Shown: piece by piece, positions 53,243-62,404 of the stretch
Position numbering within the stretch: the first letter of the stretch is position 1
Layout of the letters: every line of letters begins with the position of its first letter
Assembly: GCA_025056735.1 (NCBI GenBank)
Contig: JANWVR010000062.1
Span: forward strand, 1-64,000
Source of the DNA: Saprospiraceae bacterium
GTDB taxonomy: Bacteria; Bacteroidota; Bacteroidia; Chitinophagales; Saprospiraceae
Direction: 5' to 3'
Length of the DNA stretch: 64,000 nt
Position numbers and translations under genes: made by a program
The notes under the pieces: model-generated
What the model was told of the DNA's origin: nothing
What the model saw: the letters and a program-made list of their open reading frames with translations, nothing else
Database searches by the model: none

Positions 53243-55393
53243 TCAGTTGAGGATGAGTGTGATGATGGGCCGCCCGTGAATGGGCGTTCCTGGTGACAGA
53301 CTCTGGCCTACGACTTTGCCCACGCCCTTTATGCGGACGCGGCAGCCGCGGTTTTCTAACAAGGGCAGAGCGTCTTTGAGGCCCATGCCGATGACGGAGG
53401 GCACGAGCTGCTCCGACAGGATGCGGGGCAGTACGAGCAGCGAGTCGTTGCGCGCCACCAGTACACCGTAGTCGGGCCATTGGCGCTCGATGTAGGCGTC
53501 TAATTCAAGCCAACGGATGGCCGCCTTGAGGTCGTCGCCCTTGCCGGCGTCTGAGCCGGGCAGCTGGGCCGTCTGTAAGCGCGGGCGCTCGCCGCGGTTG
53601 ATGGGCGGGTGCAGTTCGGGCTTGAGCGCGAAGCACTTATCGGCAATCTCGCGGAATACGGGCGCAGCCGCCTCGGCGCCATGGTAGCCGCCGCGCTTGG
53701 GCTCGCTGACGACCACGATGCACGAATACACCGGATTGTCGGCTGGGAAAAAGCCGCAGAACGTAGCCTGGTAACGGATGCCGCCGCGCGCCTTAAACTT
53801 GTGGTAGTTCAGCTGGGTGGTGCCTGTTTTGCCCGCAATGCTGTAGAGGCTGGGCCGGATGTTGCGCGCGGTGCCCGTTTCCACCACTTCGCGCATCAGC
53901 TCGCGCACGCGCAAGAGCGTGTTGCGGCTGGCGATGCGATTGTCTAACGTCGTGGGTTTGAATACTTTTACGGGCTTGCCGTCGCGTTCGATGCGCTCCA
54001 CAAGGTATGGCTTCATGCGCCGGCCGTTATTGGCCACCGCATTGTAAAAGGTCAGCGTTTGCAGCGGCGTCAGCAGCACCTCGTAGCCAATGCTCATCCA
54101 CGGCAATGTGGTGCCCGACCACTTCGCCCTGCCGTCGGCCGGCGTTTTGATGTAAGGCGCCTCTTCGCCGCCTATCTCGATGCCGGTGGGCTGGTGCAAG
54201 CCAAACTGTTGCAGGCGCTCCACGAAGACAGAGGCGCGGCGCGTGTCGCCATAGTGGCGCTGCACCAACGTAGCCGTGCCCACGTTCGACGACTGCGCAA
54301 AGACCTGCCGGATGGTCATCGAGTCTAATCCGTGCGGAATGGCGTCGGCCAGTTCGTCTTTGTAAAACTTCACCCGCCCGCCATAGACCGGGATTTTCTG
54401 GTCAAAATCCTCGATATGGCCGTCCTCCAGCAAAGCCATGAAAGAGGCCAGCTTGAACACCGAGCCGGGTTCGACGCGCTCGCCAATGGCGTAGTTGAAC
54501 GTTTCCCACCAGTTGCCCTCCGGCGTGCGGCCTAAGTTGGCAATAGCGCGAATAGCGCCCGTTTTCACCTCCATGACGATGGCGCAGCCGTGGTCGGCGT
54601 CGTGTTCCTTGAGCGCCTTGAGCAGGGCATTCTCCGCCGCGTCCTGAATGTTGATGTCTATCGTCGTTACCAGATCCTCACCAGGCTGCGGCTCAATCTC
54701 GACCAGATCATTTACAGGGATGTACATATCGCCCGGCACCCGCAGCATCAGTCGCCGGCCGGCTTCACCTCCTAACACCTTATCAAAACTGCCTTCCAGC
54801 CCCACCGGCAGGATATCGCCGCCGCGCACGTAGCCAACCGTGCGTTGGGCCAGCAACTTGAACGGCCGCTGCCGGTTGTAGGTCTGCTCCACAATCAGCC
54901 CGCCTTTGTGGCGCCCCAACCGGAACATTGGAAAGGACTTCGCCTGCATCATCTGTCTGTAATTCAGCCGCTTCGCTATCGGAACGTACCGAATGCCGGG
55001 CACTGTATCGCCGGCCTGGCGCAACTTTACCAACCAGTCTTTGTACGCTCCCGGCGTGTACTGCTGGTCAATGTAGGTGGACAGCATCCAGGCCAGACTA
55101 TCCACATTTTCATAGAAAATTTTATCGGTCAGCCCCTCGGCTTTCGGGTCAAAATAGAGATCAAAATACGGCAGCGACGTCGCCAGCAAGCTGCCGTCGG
55201 CGGCCAGAATGTTGCCGCGCTCAGCCGCCACCTCTACCATTTTGAGAAACAGCGTGTCGCCCTTGCTGCGCCAGCGGTCAGCGCTCACCACCGCCAGATC
55301 GTACATCCGCCAGCCAATCAGCGCGCTCATCCCAATCACCCCTAAGGCGATGAGATACAAACGGATGAGCACTTCGTTCTTAATGTTCAGCAT
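53243..55393 (-). CDS. ftsI: Septal penicillin-binding protein FtsI/PBP3 (SpoVD-like) with PASTA domain
   Basis: The protein has 716 residues. It is a DD-transpeptidase that cross-links septal peptidoglycan. The N-terminal anchor is LYLIALGVIGMSALIGW, then a dimerisation domain. The transpeptidase motifs are SVFK (in VEPGSVFKLASF), SSN (in FAQSSNVGTATL) and KTGT (in IAGKTGTTQLNY). The last ~60 residues form one PASTA domain (LVPSVIGMGLKDALPLLENRGCRVRIKG). PASTA modules bind muropeptides or regulate the enzyme and are usual in this phylum's FtsI. It follows ftsL by 22 bp. Confidence 0.95.
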   Translation of the reverse strand: MLNIKNEVLIRLYLIALGVIGMSALIGWRMYDLAVVSADRWRSKGDTLFLKMVEVAAERGNILAADGSLLATSLPYFDLYFDPKAEGLTDKIFYENVDSLAWMLSTYIDQQYTPGAYKDWLVKLRQAGDTVPGIRYVPIAKRLNYRQMMQAKSFPMFRLGRHKGGLIVEQTYNRQRPFKLLAQRTVGYVRGGDILPVGLEGSFDKVLGGEAGRRLMLRVPGDMYIPVNDLVEIEPQPGEDLVTTIDINIQDAAENALLKALKEHDADHGCAIVMEVKTGAIRAIANLGRTPEGNWWETFNYAIGERVEPGSVFKLASFMALLEDGHIEDFDQKIPVYGGRVKFYKDELADAIPHGLDSMTIRQVFAQSSNVGTATLVQRHYGDTRRASVFVERLQQFGLHQPTGIEIGGEEAPYIKTPADGRAKWSGTTLPWMSIGYEVLLTPLQTLTFYNAVANNGRRMKPYLVERIERDGKPVKVFKPTTLDNRIASRNTLLRVRELMREVVETGTARNIRPSLYSIAGKTGTTQLNYHKFKARGGIRYQATFCGFFPADNPVYSCIVVVSEPKRGGYHGAEAAAPVFREIADKCFALKPELHPPINRGERPRLQTAQLPGSDAGKGDDLKAAIRWLELDAYIERQWPDYGVLVARNDSLLVLPRILSEQLVPSVIGMGLKDALPLLENRGCRVRIKGVGKVVGQSLSPGTPIHGRPIITLILN

Positions 55394-55415
55394 GGCGCGG
55401 CTGCGATATAGCGGG

Positions 55416-55724
55416 TTATTTTACTTCAATGACCTTCGGCCCCTCGGGCGGCAGCTCCAGACCCAAAGGCGCCACAGACGTAGCCACCTGCGACTGCATC
55501 GAGCGGTACATCATGTCGCTGACAATGGAGGTATACTCCCACTTCAGCTCTCTGATCTCGCGCTGGAGCAACTGTATCTCGCGCAGGTTCTTCTCCGCCA
55601 GGTGGGCATTCGCAATGTAAATGACCAGCAACCCCACTAAGAAAAGCACATAGCGAAAGTTAGCAAACACCCACTCGGTGGTGCGCTGGCTCACATTGAG
55701 GGCGGATAAGATGTTCTTAGGCAT
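55416..55724 (-). CDS. ftsL: FtsL-like division protein
   Basis: The protein has 102 residues. One membrane helix lies at residues ~25-42 (YVLFLVGLLVIYIANAHL). A short coiled coil (EKNLREIQLLQREIRELKWEYTS) and a polar tail follow. Sequence similarity to FtsL is weak in all phyla; the call rests on size, topology and place between rsmH and ftsI. It should form the FtsQ-FtsL-type scaffold of the divisome. Confidence 0.85.
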   Translation of the reverse strand: MPKNILSALNVSQRTTEWVFANFRYVLFLVGLLVIYIANAHLAEKNLREIQLLQREIRELKWEYTSIVSDMMYRSMQSQVATSVAPLGLELPPEGPKVIEVK

Positions 55725-55772
55725 GGAAAGGAAGTTAAAAGTGGAAAATGGAAAATGAAAAGTGAAAAATGG
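55725..55772. repeat. Low-complexity GAAAATG/GAAAAGTG repeat upstream of ftsL
   Basis: About 48 bp of GGAAAATG, GAAAATG, AAAAGTG units begin directly at the ftsL start codon. It is the same type as at 38491-38551 and 20591-20627. Confidence 0.75.
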
Positions 55773-55824
55773 GTGCCTGGGTAAGTATCTTTTTTATGGA
55801 CGTATATGACTGCTGTGTTCGGGC

Positions 55825-56836
<1,012 letters not shown>

Positions 56837-56843
56837 GGGATTT

Positions 56844-57335
56844 TCAAGGTAAGAAAAGGTCTTCGGCGCCAACGCCCTCCTCGCCGCCGCCCAACACGTC
56901 GTTGGCCAGATCGGTGATGTCGTCTGTGCCCTGACTCAGCATGGCGGTGTAGCGCTCCGGCGACCAGATTTCAATGTAATTCCGAATGGACACCAGAATG
57001 GCCTCGTCCGTTAGCCCGGCGTAGTCCATCAGCATCTTTGGCAGCAGAATGCGGTCGGCGCTGTCGGTCGTCAGCGCCGTAGCGCCCGAATAGAAAAAAC
57101 GGATCAGCTTCCGGTTGCGCTCGTTAAAGCGGTTCAGCCGGTTCACCCGATCCGAAAAAACCTCCCACACTGCCTTCGGGTATAGCCATAAGGTCCCCTC
57201 AAAACCGCGGTTGACCACAAACTCATAGCCGCCCTCCTCACCCGTCGGCTCGCCCAACTGCCGCAACAAGGCCGTCGGCAAACGCAGACGGCCCTTGTTG
57301 TCTATGGATACCGGATATTCTCCCAATAACTTCAT
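56844..57335 (-). CDS. mraZ: Transcriptional regulator MraZ
   Basis: The protein has 163 residues from the ATG at 57335 (MKLLGEYPVSIDNKGRLRLP); the ORF start at 57410 would lie in the promoter. Two SpoVT/AbrB-like halves are visible: LLGEYPVSIDNKGRLRLPTALL and TTDSADRILLPKMLMDYAGL, each with the conserved D-x-[KA]-G/D-R core. MraZ binds direct repeats upstream of its own gene and represses the cluster. Three such repeats lie at 57406-57429. It is the first gene of the cluster. Confidence 0.95.
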   Translation of the reverse strand: MKLLGEYPVSIDNKGRLRLPTALLRQLGEPTGEEGGYEFVVNRGFEGTLWLYPKAVWEVFSDRVNRLNRFNERNRKLIRFFYSGATALTTDSADRILLPKMLMDYAGLTDEAILVSIRNYIEIWSPERYTAMLSQGTDDITDLANDVLGGGEEGVGAEDLFLP

Positions 57336-57387
57336 GGCAGTGGAGGTGGTGCGGGAACATGCAGCGCGACCTACGCGCTTCGAGCCA

Positions 57388-57429
57388 CAAATGTAGCAAC
57401 TCTTTCCCACTTTTTACCACATTTCTCCA
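57388..57429 (-). promoter_or_regulatory. Promoter of the division cluster with MraZ boxes
   Basis: The minus strand has a perfect -7 box TACATTTG (57395-57388), 53 bp before mraZ. Upstream, three TGG boxes follow at exact 10-bp steps: TGGA (57429), TGGT (57419) and TGGG (57409). This is the layout of MraZ operators known from E. coli and Mycoplasma (TGGGN5 direct repeats). The middle box overlaps the expected -33 element, so MraZ binding would block polymerase. Confidence 0.7.
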
Positions 57430-57680
57430 ATTTTTTTGTGAAAAAAAAATTAAGCCTGTGTGAATAATTTTCTCAAATTACTGTTATTCAATAAGTTAAA
57501 ACCGTGTAAAATTGTGGGAAAAAAATTACCCGCTAAGGCAAAACCAGCAGCAAAAAGAGGGCCAGTCAAGGCATAGAGGGGTATTCTCGCCGCCGAACAG
57601 CGCCCCAAAGCGACGAGTTAGATAAAAATGTGGGAAGATGTGGGAATACGCGTTCCAGGCGACGCTGCCCTTTTGGGGGG

Positions 57681-58110
57681 GCGCCTCCAATTCATTGCTC
57701 TACGGCTCTCTGCGGTTCTTCATTTTTTAACCGCAAAGAGCACCGAGGGCCGCCGAGGCAAAAGCAGCCGGAAACTGGCGTTTCCGGATACAGGCTCATC
57801 TACCATCCTGTAACCGCCCGATTCATCGGGTGGAACAGGCCCAGGACCCTCTCTCCCACATCTACCATGCTGACGAACATCACATCTACCCTGCCCGCTC
57901 GCCAGGATGTGATGCCTGTCAGGATGATAGATGAAAAGGTAGGGGGGAGACACGCCATACCCTCTGATAAATCAGAGGGTTACAGGATGGTAGATGGGCA
58001 TGAGAGGAGTTCCAGGAGAAGCGCCTCAGGTCGTCTGCTCTGCGGTTCTCTGCGTCCTCTGCGGTTTTTATTTTTTAACCCGCCGAGAGCGCCGAGGGCC
58101 GCCGAGGGAA
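57681..58110. repeat. Composite non-coding element: direct repeats around nested palindromes
   Basis: Two direct repeats of ~80-90 bp (57681-57760 and 58021-58110) share GCGCCTC, CTCTGCGGTTCT, ATTTTTTAACC and GAGGGCCGCCGAGG. They flank a ~200-bp block with an exact 19-bp inverted repeat, CATCTACCATCCTGTAACC (57797-57815) and its complement (57979-57997). Each arm joins a perfect short palindrome: CCCGAT-TC-ATCGGG and CCCTCTGAT-AA-ATCAGAGGG. Less exact CATCTACC-type arms lie between. The 800-bp gap 57336-58134 holds no gene that I can support; the remaining AT-rich part 57430-57530 is upstream DNA of mraZ. Confidence 0.75.
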
Positions 58111-58134
58111 GGGCGCCGGGCGGGTGTGGGTCGT

Positions 58135-61100
58135 TTAGTTTCCTTCGTCGTCTAACGTATCGCAGTGGTAGTGCCGCTCCTGGCGGGGGCGGAAGTTGCC
58201 GGGTCGTCCGCTGCCTTCGCCGCCGGGCTTCTTTTCGGCTTGCACTTTGGCCAGCAGGCGGGCGCGTTCGCGGCGCAGGTATTCGCGCAGCTGGCGGTCT
58301 TCGTCGAGGTCGAAGTATTTGACGCCGTCCACCCAGGTTTTTTCGGCGCGGGCGTAGATGGACAGGGGGTGGTCGCTCCAGAGGACGACGTCGGCGTCTT
58401 TGCCGGTTTTGATGCTGCCCACGCGGTCGTCCACGCGGAGCATTTTGGCGGGGTTGAGGGTAACCATTTTCCAGGCGTCTTCTTCGCCGACGCCGCCGTA
58501 CAGGACGGCTTTGGCGGCTTCCTGGTTGAGGCGGCGGGCCATTTCGGCGTCGTCGGAGTTGAGGGCCACCAGCACGCCCTGGCGGTGCAGGAGAGCGGCG
58601 TTGTAGGGGATGGCCTGATAGACCTCGAACTTGTAGGCCCACCAGTCGCTGAACGAGCTGGCGGCTACGCCGTGCTGGCGCATTTCTTTAGCCAGTTTGT
58701 AGCCTTCGAGGATGTGGGTGAACGTGTTGACGCGGAAGCCAAAGCGCTCGGCCAGACGCATGAGCATGAGGATTTCGCTTTGCACGTAGGAGTGGCAGGT
58801 GATGAAGCGCTTGCTTTCGAGGATTTCGGCGAGGGCTTCCATCTCCAAGTCTTTGCGGTAGGGTTTGCCAGAGCGCTTCAGGCGGGCGTACTCCTGGGCG
58901 CGGGTGAAGTAGTCCACATAGACCTGTTCGACGCCCATGCGTGTCTGAGGATAGCGGGTGCGCTGGTTTTCGCCCCAGTTGCTTTGCTTGACGTTTTCGC
59001 CGAGGGCGAATTTGATCTGGCCGGGCCAGCCCTCGAATTTGAGGGCTTCGGGCGCGACGCCCCAGCGCATTTTGATGAGTTGGGTCTGGCCGCCGATGGG
59101 GTTGGCCGAGCCGTGCAGCAGGTGCGCGCTGGTAACGCCGCCGGCCAGCTGGCGGTAGATGTTGACGTCTTCGGGGTCCACCACGTCGCCGATGCGCACT
59201 TCGGCGCTGGACTCCTGCGTGCCTTCGTTGACGCCGCGCGAGATGGCGATGTGCGAGTGTTCGTCTATGATGCCGGCGGTCAGGTGTTTGCCGGTGCCGT
59301 CCACGACGATGGCGTCGTCCTGGGCGGGCAGGTTGCGGCCGATGCGGCGGATTTTGCCGCCGGAGATGAGGACGTCGGTGTTGCGCAGGATGCCTTCGCG
59401 CTCGTTGGTCCAGACGGTGGCGTTTCGGATGAGGTAGGTCTGGGCGGTGGGTCGCTCTTTTCGTCCGAAGGCGGCGAAGGGGTAGATGACGTCGCCGAGT
59501 TGCGGGTTTTCGGGTGTTTTTTCGGGTCGGCTGCGGTCGGCGGGAGCGTCGCCGGTGCGTTCGGCGCGCCAGCGGATCCAGGTTCCTTCGGGCGTGGCGC
59601 CGCGGCCCGACCAGCGGTCGGGGCGGGCTTCGCCGGTGAGGGTGAAGAAGGCTTTTTTCGCCGTGTCGGGCTGGAAGGTCAGGGTTACTAAGCCGTTGCT
59701 GAGGGTCAGCGCCGCTTTGAGGGTGCTGCTGTCGGCGCGCATCAGTTGGGCTTCGGGGGCTTCGGGTTTGCCTTTCACGGTGAGGGTGTAGGTGGCGGTA
59801 TCCACCGTGAGGCGATAGACGCCGGCGAGGTTGGCTTCGGGTTCGGCGGTTACCTCGAAGCGCTGGCCCTGGGCCCAGGTTTCGGTGATTTTGGTTTCGT
59901 TTTTAAAGATGTTTCCATTGGCGATGAAAAAGTTGGCCCATTTGCCGGGTTCTAAGCTGCCCAGCTGGTCGTAGGCGCGGGCAAATTGGGCGGGTTGCCA
60001 GGTGAGGGCTTTGAGGGCGTCGGTTTCCGAAAGGCCGTATTCGACGGCTTTGCGCAGGTTGGGCCAGAATTGCTTTTTATCCGTCAGGTCGCCGGCGGTC
60101 AGGGCGAAGGGGATGCCGGCGGCGGCCACGCGCGCGGGGTTGGCGGGGGCCAGTTCCCAGTGGAGGAGGTCGGCGAAGGGGATGTCTTCGGCGTCGAAGG
60201 GCGTGCGTATGTCGGGCGCGTCGGGGTATTTGAGCGATACGATGAGGCCGGCCAATCCGGCGGCTTTGACGTCGTTGAGCAGTTGGTATTCGTCGCCGGC
60301 GGTTTTGACGATGTACTTTCGGTTGAATTCCTGACCGATGCGGGCGATGCGTAGGATTTCGAGTTTGTCTCCGGCTTCGAAGATTTGAGGCAGGTCTTGC
60401 AGGCGGTTCCAGGCTTCGAGCGAGAGGTTGCGCTCTTCGGCGGCGCCGGCGGTGCGGTACCATTCGGCGTCGAGGTAGGTCTGACGCAGCAGGGCGATGA
60501 CGCCCATGAGCGAGATGGGGTAGTTCTGGGCCGTATTGCCGCGTCGCAGCGACAGGCAGTGTGCCGCGCGGGGAAGCAGGAGCGTCTGGTGCTCGCGTTC
60601 GGCGCCCAAGGCGACCAAGGCGCCCGTGCCGCGCGAGATGCCGTCGGGCTGGTGGGTGAGCAGGGCGGCAAAGCCCATTTTGCGCCATTCGGCAGCGGCC
60701 TTGTCGTCGTTGGAAAAGACGTCAGCGGCGTTGAATTCGGGCTTGAGCGACTCGTTCCACGAGTAGGCGCCTTTTTTGGTGGAGTAGGCCTGGCGCGGCG
60801 CGGTGAACGGGTTGCGCGCCTCCGTGCGCACAGCGGGCAGGCCGTAGCCAGCGCCGTAGAGGTCGAGAAAGGCCGGATAAATGGTTTTGCCCGAGCAGTC
60901 TATCACTACGGCGTCTTTGGGTATGGTTACGCCTTTGCCGCAGGCTTCTACTTTGCCTTTGCGGATGACGAGCGTGGCGCTGTCCAAGCGCGTCTGGTAG
61001 TCGCGGTAGATGGCAGCGTTTGTGAACGCATAGGCCCGGTCGCGCTGGTCGGAAGGGGCGGCCTGAGGGAAGGTCTGTTGAGCAGCTACAAACAGGGGGC

Positions 61101-61140
61101 AACTCGCCAGCAGGAAAAACAGTGTGAAATAGAAGCGCAT
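58135..61140 (-). CDS. Secreted tandem amidohydrolase, N-terminal copy degenerate
   Basis: The protein has 1001 residues from the ATG at 61140 (MRFYFTLFFLLASCPLFVAAQ), a signal peptide; the ORF start at 61179 is rejected for that reason. Residues ~30-430 and ~560-980 are two amidohydrolase copies. The second keeps the metal ligands: HSH in AGIIDEHSHIAIS, then FITCHSY, FTHILEG and NSDDAEMA. In the first, the HxH site is replaced (YPAFLDLYGAGYG) and the later ligands are lost, so it should be inactive and structural. A beta-sandwich linker joins them (GVYRLTVDTATYTLTVKG). Such ~1000-residue secreted amidohydrolases are common in Bacteroidota; the substrate is unknown, with peptides or ureido compounds possible. 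Confidence 0.85.
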   Translation of the reverse strand: MRFYFTLFFLLASCPLFVAAQQTFPQAAPSDQRDRAYAFTNAAIYRDYQTRLDSATLVIRKGKVEACGKGVTIPKDAVVIDCSGKTIYPAFLDLYGAGYGLPAVRTEARNPFTAPRQAYSTKKGAYSWNESLKPEFNAADVFSNDDKAAAEWRKMGFAALLTHQPDGISRGTGALVALGAEREHQTLLLPRAAHCLSLRRGNTAQNYPISLMGVIALLRQTYLDAEWYRTAGAAEERNLSLEAWNRLQDLPQIFEAGDKLEILRIARIGQEFNRKYIVKTAGDEYQLLNDVKAAGLAGLIVSLKYPDAPDIRTPFDAEDIPFADLLHWELAPANPARVAAAGIPFALTAGDLTDKKQFWPNLRKAVEYGLSETDALKALTWQPAQFARAYDQLGSLEPGKWANFFIANGNIFKNETKITETWAQGQRFEVTAEPEANLAGVYRLTVDTATYTLTVKGKPEAPEAQLMRADSSTLKAALTLSNGLVTLTFQPDTAKKAFFTLTGEARPDRWSGRGATPEGTWIRWRAERTGDAPADRSRPEKTPENPQLGDVIYPFAAFGRKERPTAQTYLIRNATVWTNEREGILRNTDVLISGGKIRRIGRNLPAQDDAIVVDGTGKHLTAGIIDEHSHIAISRGVNEGTQESSAEVRIGDVVDPEDVNIYRQLAGGVTSAHLLHGSANPIGGQTQLIKMRWGVAPEALKFEGWPGQIKFALGENVKQSNWGENQRTRYPQTRMGVEQVYVDYFTRAQEYARLKRSGKPYRKDLEMEALAEILESKRFITCHSYVQSEILMLMRLAERFGFRVNTFTHILEGYKLAKEMRQHGVAASSFSDWWAYKFEVYQAIPYNAALLHRQGVLVALNSDDAEMARRLNQEAAKAVLYGGVGEEDAWKMVTLNPAKMLRVDDRVGSIKTGKDADVVLWSDHPLSIYARAEKTWVDGVKYFDLDEDRQLREYLRRERARLLAKVQAEKKPGGEGSGRPGNFRPRQERHYHCDTLDDEGN

Positions 61141-61165
61141 AACATCAGACAGGTTTAGCTGCGGG

Positions 61166-61173
61166 CAAAAGTA
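61166..61173 (-). promoter_or_regulatory. Promoter -7 box of the amidohydrolase gene
   Basis: The minus strand reads TACTTTTG 26 bp before the start codon at 61140. No TTG at the expected distance. Confidence 0.5.
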
Positions 61174-61338
61174 GGACAACCCCTCGCCTATGCGCCGTTT
61201 TCATCCGTTTCGGCGCCGATATTTGGATGAAGGCCGCTTTTGCCGCATTGGCGGGGCAAAAGGTTTCAGCGTACTTTTTCGTTGCAGCGCTGCGCGCAGG
61301 GAGGTTTGCTGGGGGCGTTCGGGTTTGTCGCAGAGGCG

Positions 61339-62229
61339 TCAGGGCATATCGGCGACGAGCGCCTGAGCCTGTCCGACCCAGTCTTCCTGGACGATTTTGA
61401 CGAAAGACACCTCCAGGGCGCGGGCGATTTGGAGGATGTCGTCGTCGTCCCACTGGCTGATCTGGACGAAGGATTGGATGCCGCATTCGCGCAGGCGCGC
61501 GGCCAGGTCGGGGGTGATGCCGCGGATGCGGGTGAGGTCGTCGCCGTGGTAGGGTGTTTGGGAGGGTTCGGAGAAGGCATCGGAGGCGCGGGCACTTTCG
61601 GAGAGGTGCCGCACCTGTTGGGCGAGGTTTTCTAATTCGCGCAATTGCTGTTCGATGCGTGCGCGGGCGATGGCCAGCTGTTCGCGCAGTTGTCGGCGTT
61701 CTTGTTCGAGCAGGAGGTTGCGCTCTTCCAATTCCTGCAAGCGCCGTTGGGCCGTAGCAAAGTCGGTGTGGAGGCGTTGCCAGCCAGAGGACTGAGCGCG
61801 CAGGTCTTCTAAATCGGTCCGCAGGCGCTCATTTTCTTCTGTCAGACTTCGATTTCGGGCTTCTATGTCAGCCACTTGCGTTGTCAGGCGAGCCACCTCG
61901 GCCTCGGCGCGTTCCATGCGGGCGGTGTGGGTTTGCGCGGCTTCGAGCAGGACGGCGCGTTCGCTTTCGTACTGCTGCACTAAGTCGCGCAGGTTGCCCA
62001 CTTCCAAGGAAACTTTTCGCAGGTCCACCTCGCGCAAGTCGTAGTAGTACTTGACCTGCGTATATAGACGGGCTAAGGCGTTTCGCTCGTTCGTTGCCCG
62101 TTCCAGCTGGCGAGCCAGGTTGCGCTCAGGCCAGGCGGCGCGCATGTTCCAGCCAATGAGCAGGCCGGCCAGCACGGCTATCGTCCACAGCAGGGCAAAC
62201 AGGACGGGATCTTGCAGCAGGTCAAGCAT
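61339..62229 (-). CDS. Membrane-anchored coiled-coil protein with helix-hairpin-helix end
   Basis: The protein has 296 residues. The N-terminus is a membrane helix (FALLWTIAVLAGLLIGW). Residues ~35-215 are a long coiled coil (ERATNERNALARLYTQVKYYYDLREVDLRK, LEERNLLLEQERRQLREQL). The last ~65 residues (DDLTRIRGITPDLAARLRECGIQSFVQISQWDDDDILQIA) form a helix-hairpin-helix/H3TH domain of the type once called predicted 5' DNA nuclease, also seen in ribosomal L21-like fusions. The helix-hairpin-helix predicts binding to DNA or RNA, so a membrane link to nucleic acid is possible. No catalytic residues are evident. Confidence 0.75.
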   Translation of the reverse strand: MLDLLQDPVLFALLWTIAVLAGLLIGWNMRAAWPERNLARQLERATNERNALARLYTQVKYYYDLREVDLRKVSLEVGNLRDLVQQYESERAVLLEAAQTHTARMERAEAEVARLTTQVADIEARNRSLTEENERLRTDLEDLRAQSSGWQRLHTDFATAQRRLQELEERNLLLEQERRQLREQLAIARARIEQQLRELENLAQQVRHLSESARASDAFSEPSQTPYHGDDLTRIRGITPDLAARLRECGIQSFVQISQWDDDDILQIARALEVSFVKIVQEDWVGQAQALVADMP

Positions 62230-62373
62230 GGCAGGTTCAACATGAAAACTGGCGCAATAGTAAGGAAATCAGGGCGATACCGCCAAATTTTGTTGGCTGA
62301 TATTGCAATTTTGGCCGAATGTGGCTGATTTTTTAGGCTAAAGACTTAAATGAGGCGACTTCAGGGCGCTCTC

Positions 62374-62381
62374 TATCTTCG
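62374..62381 (+). promoter_or_regulatory. Promoter -7 box of the ppx-like gene
   Basis: TATCTTCG (TAnnTTCG) lies 23 bp before the start codon at 62405. No TTG lies at 20-21 nt upstream. Confidence 0.45.
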
Positions 62382-62404
62382 TGCCCCGAGTTGCAAAGAC
62401 ATCT

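Noticed and set aside
57630-58322. 230-residue plus-strand ORF upstream of mraZ
   Set aside because: It runs across repeats and into the antisense of the amidohydrolase; composition is Arg/Gly/Ser-rich without domain signal.
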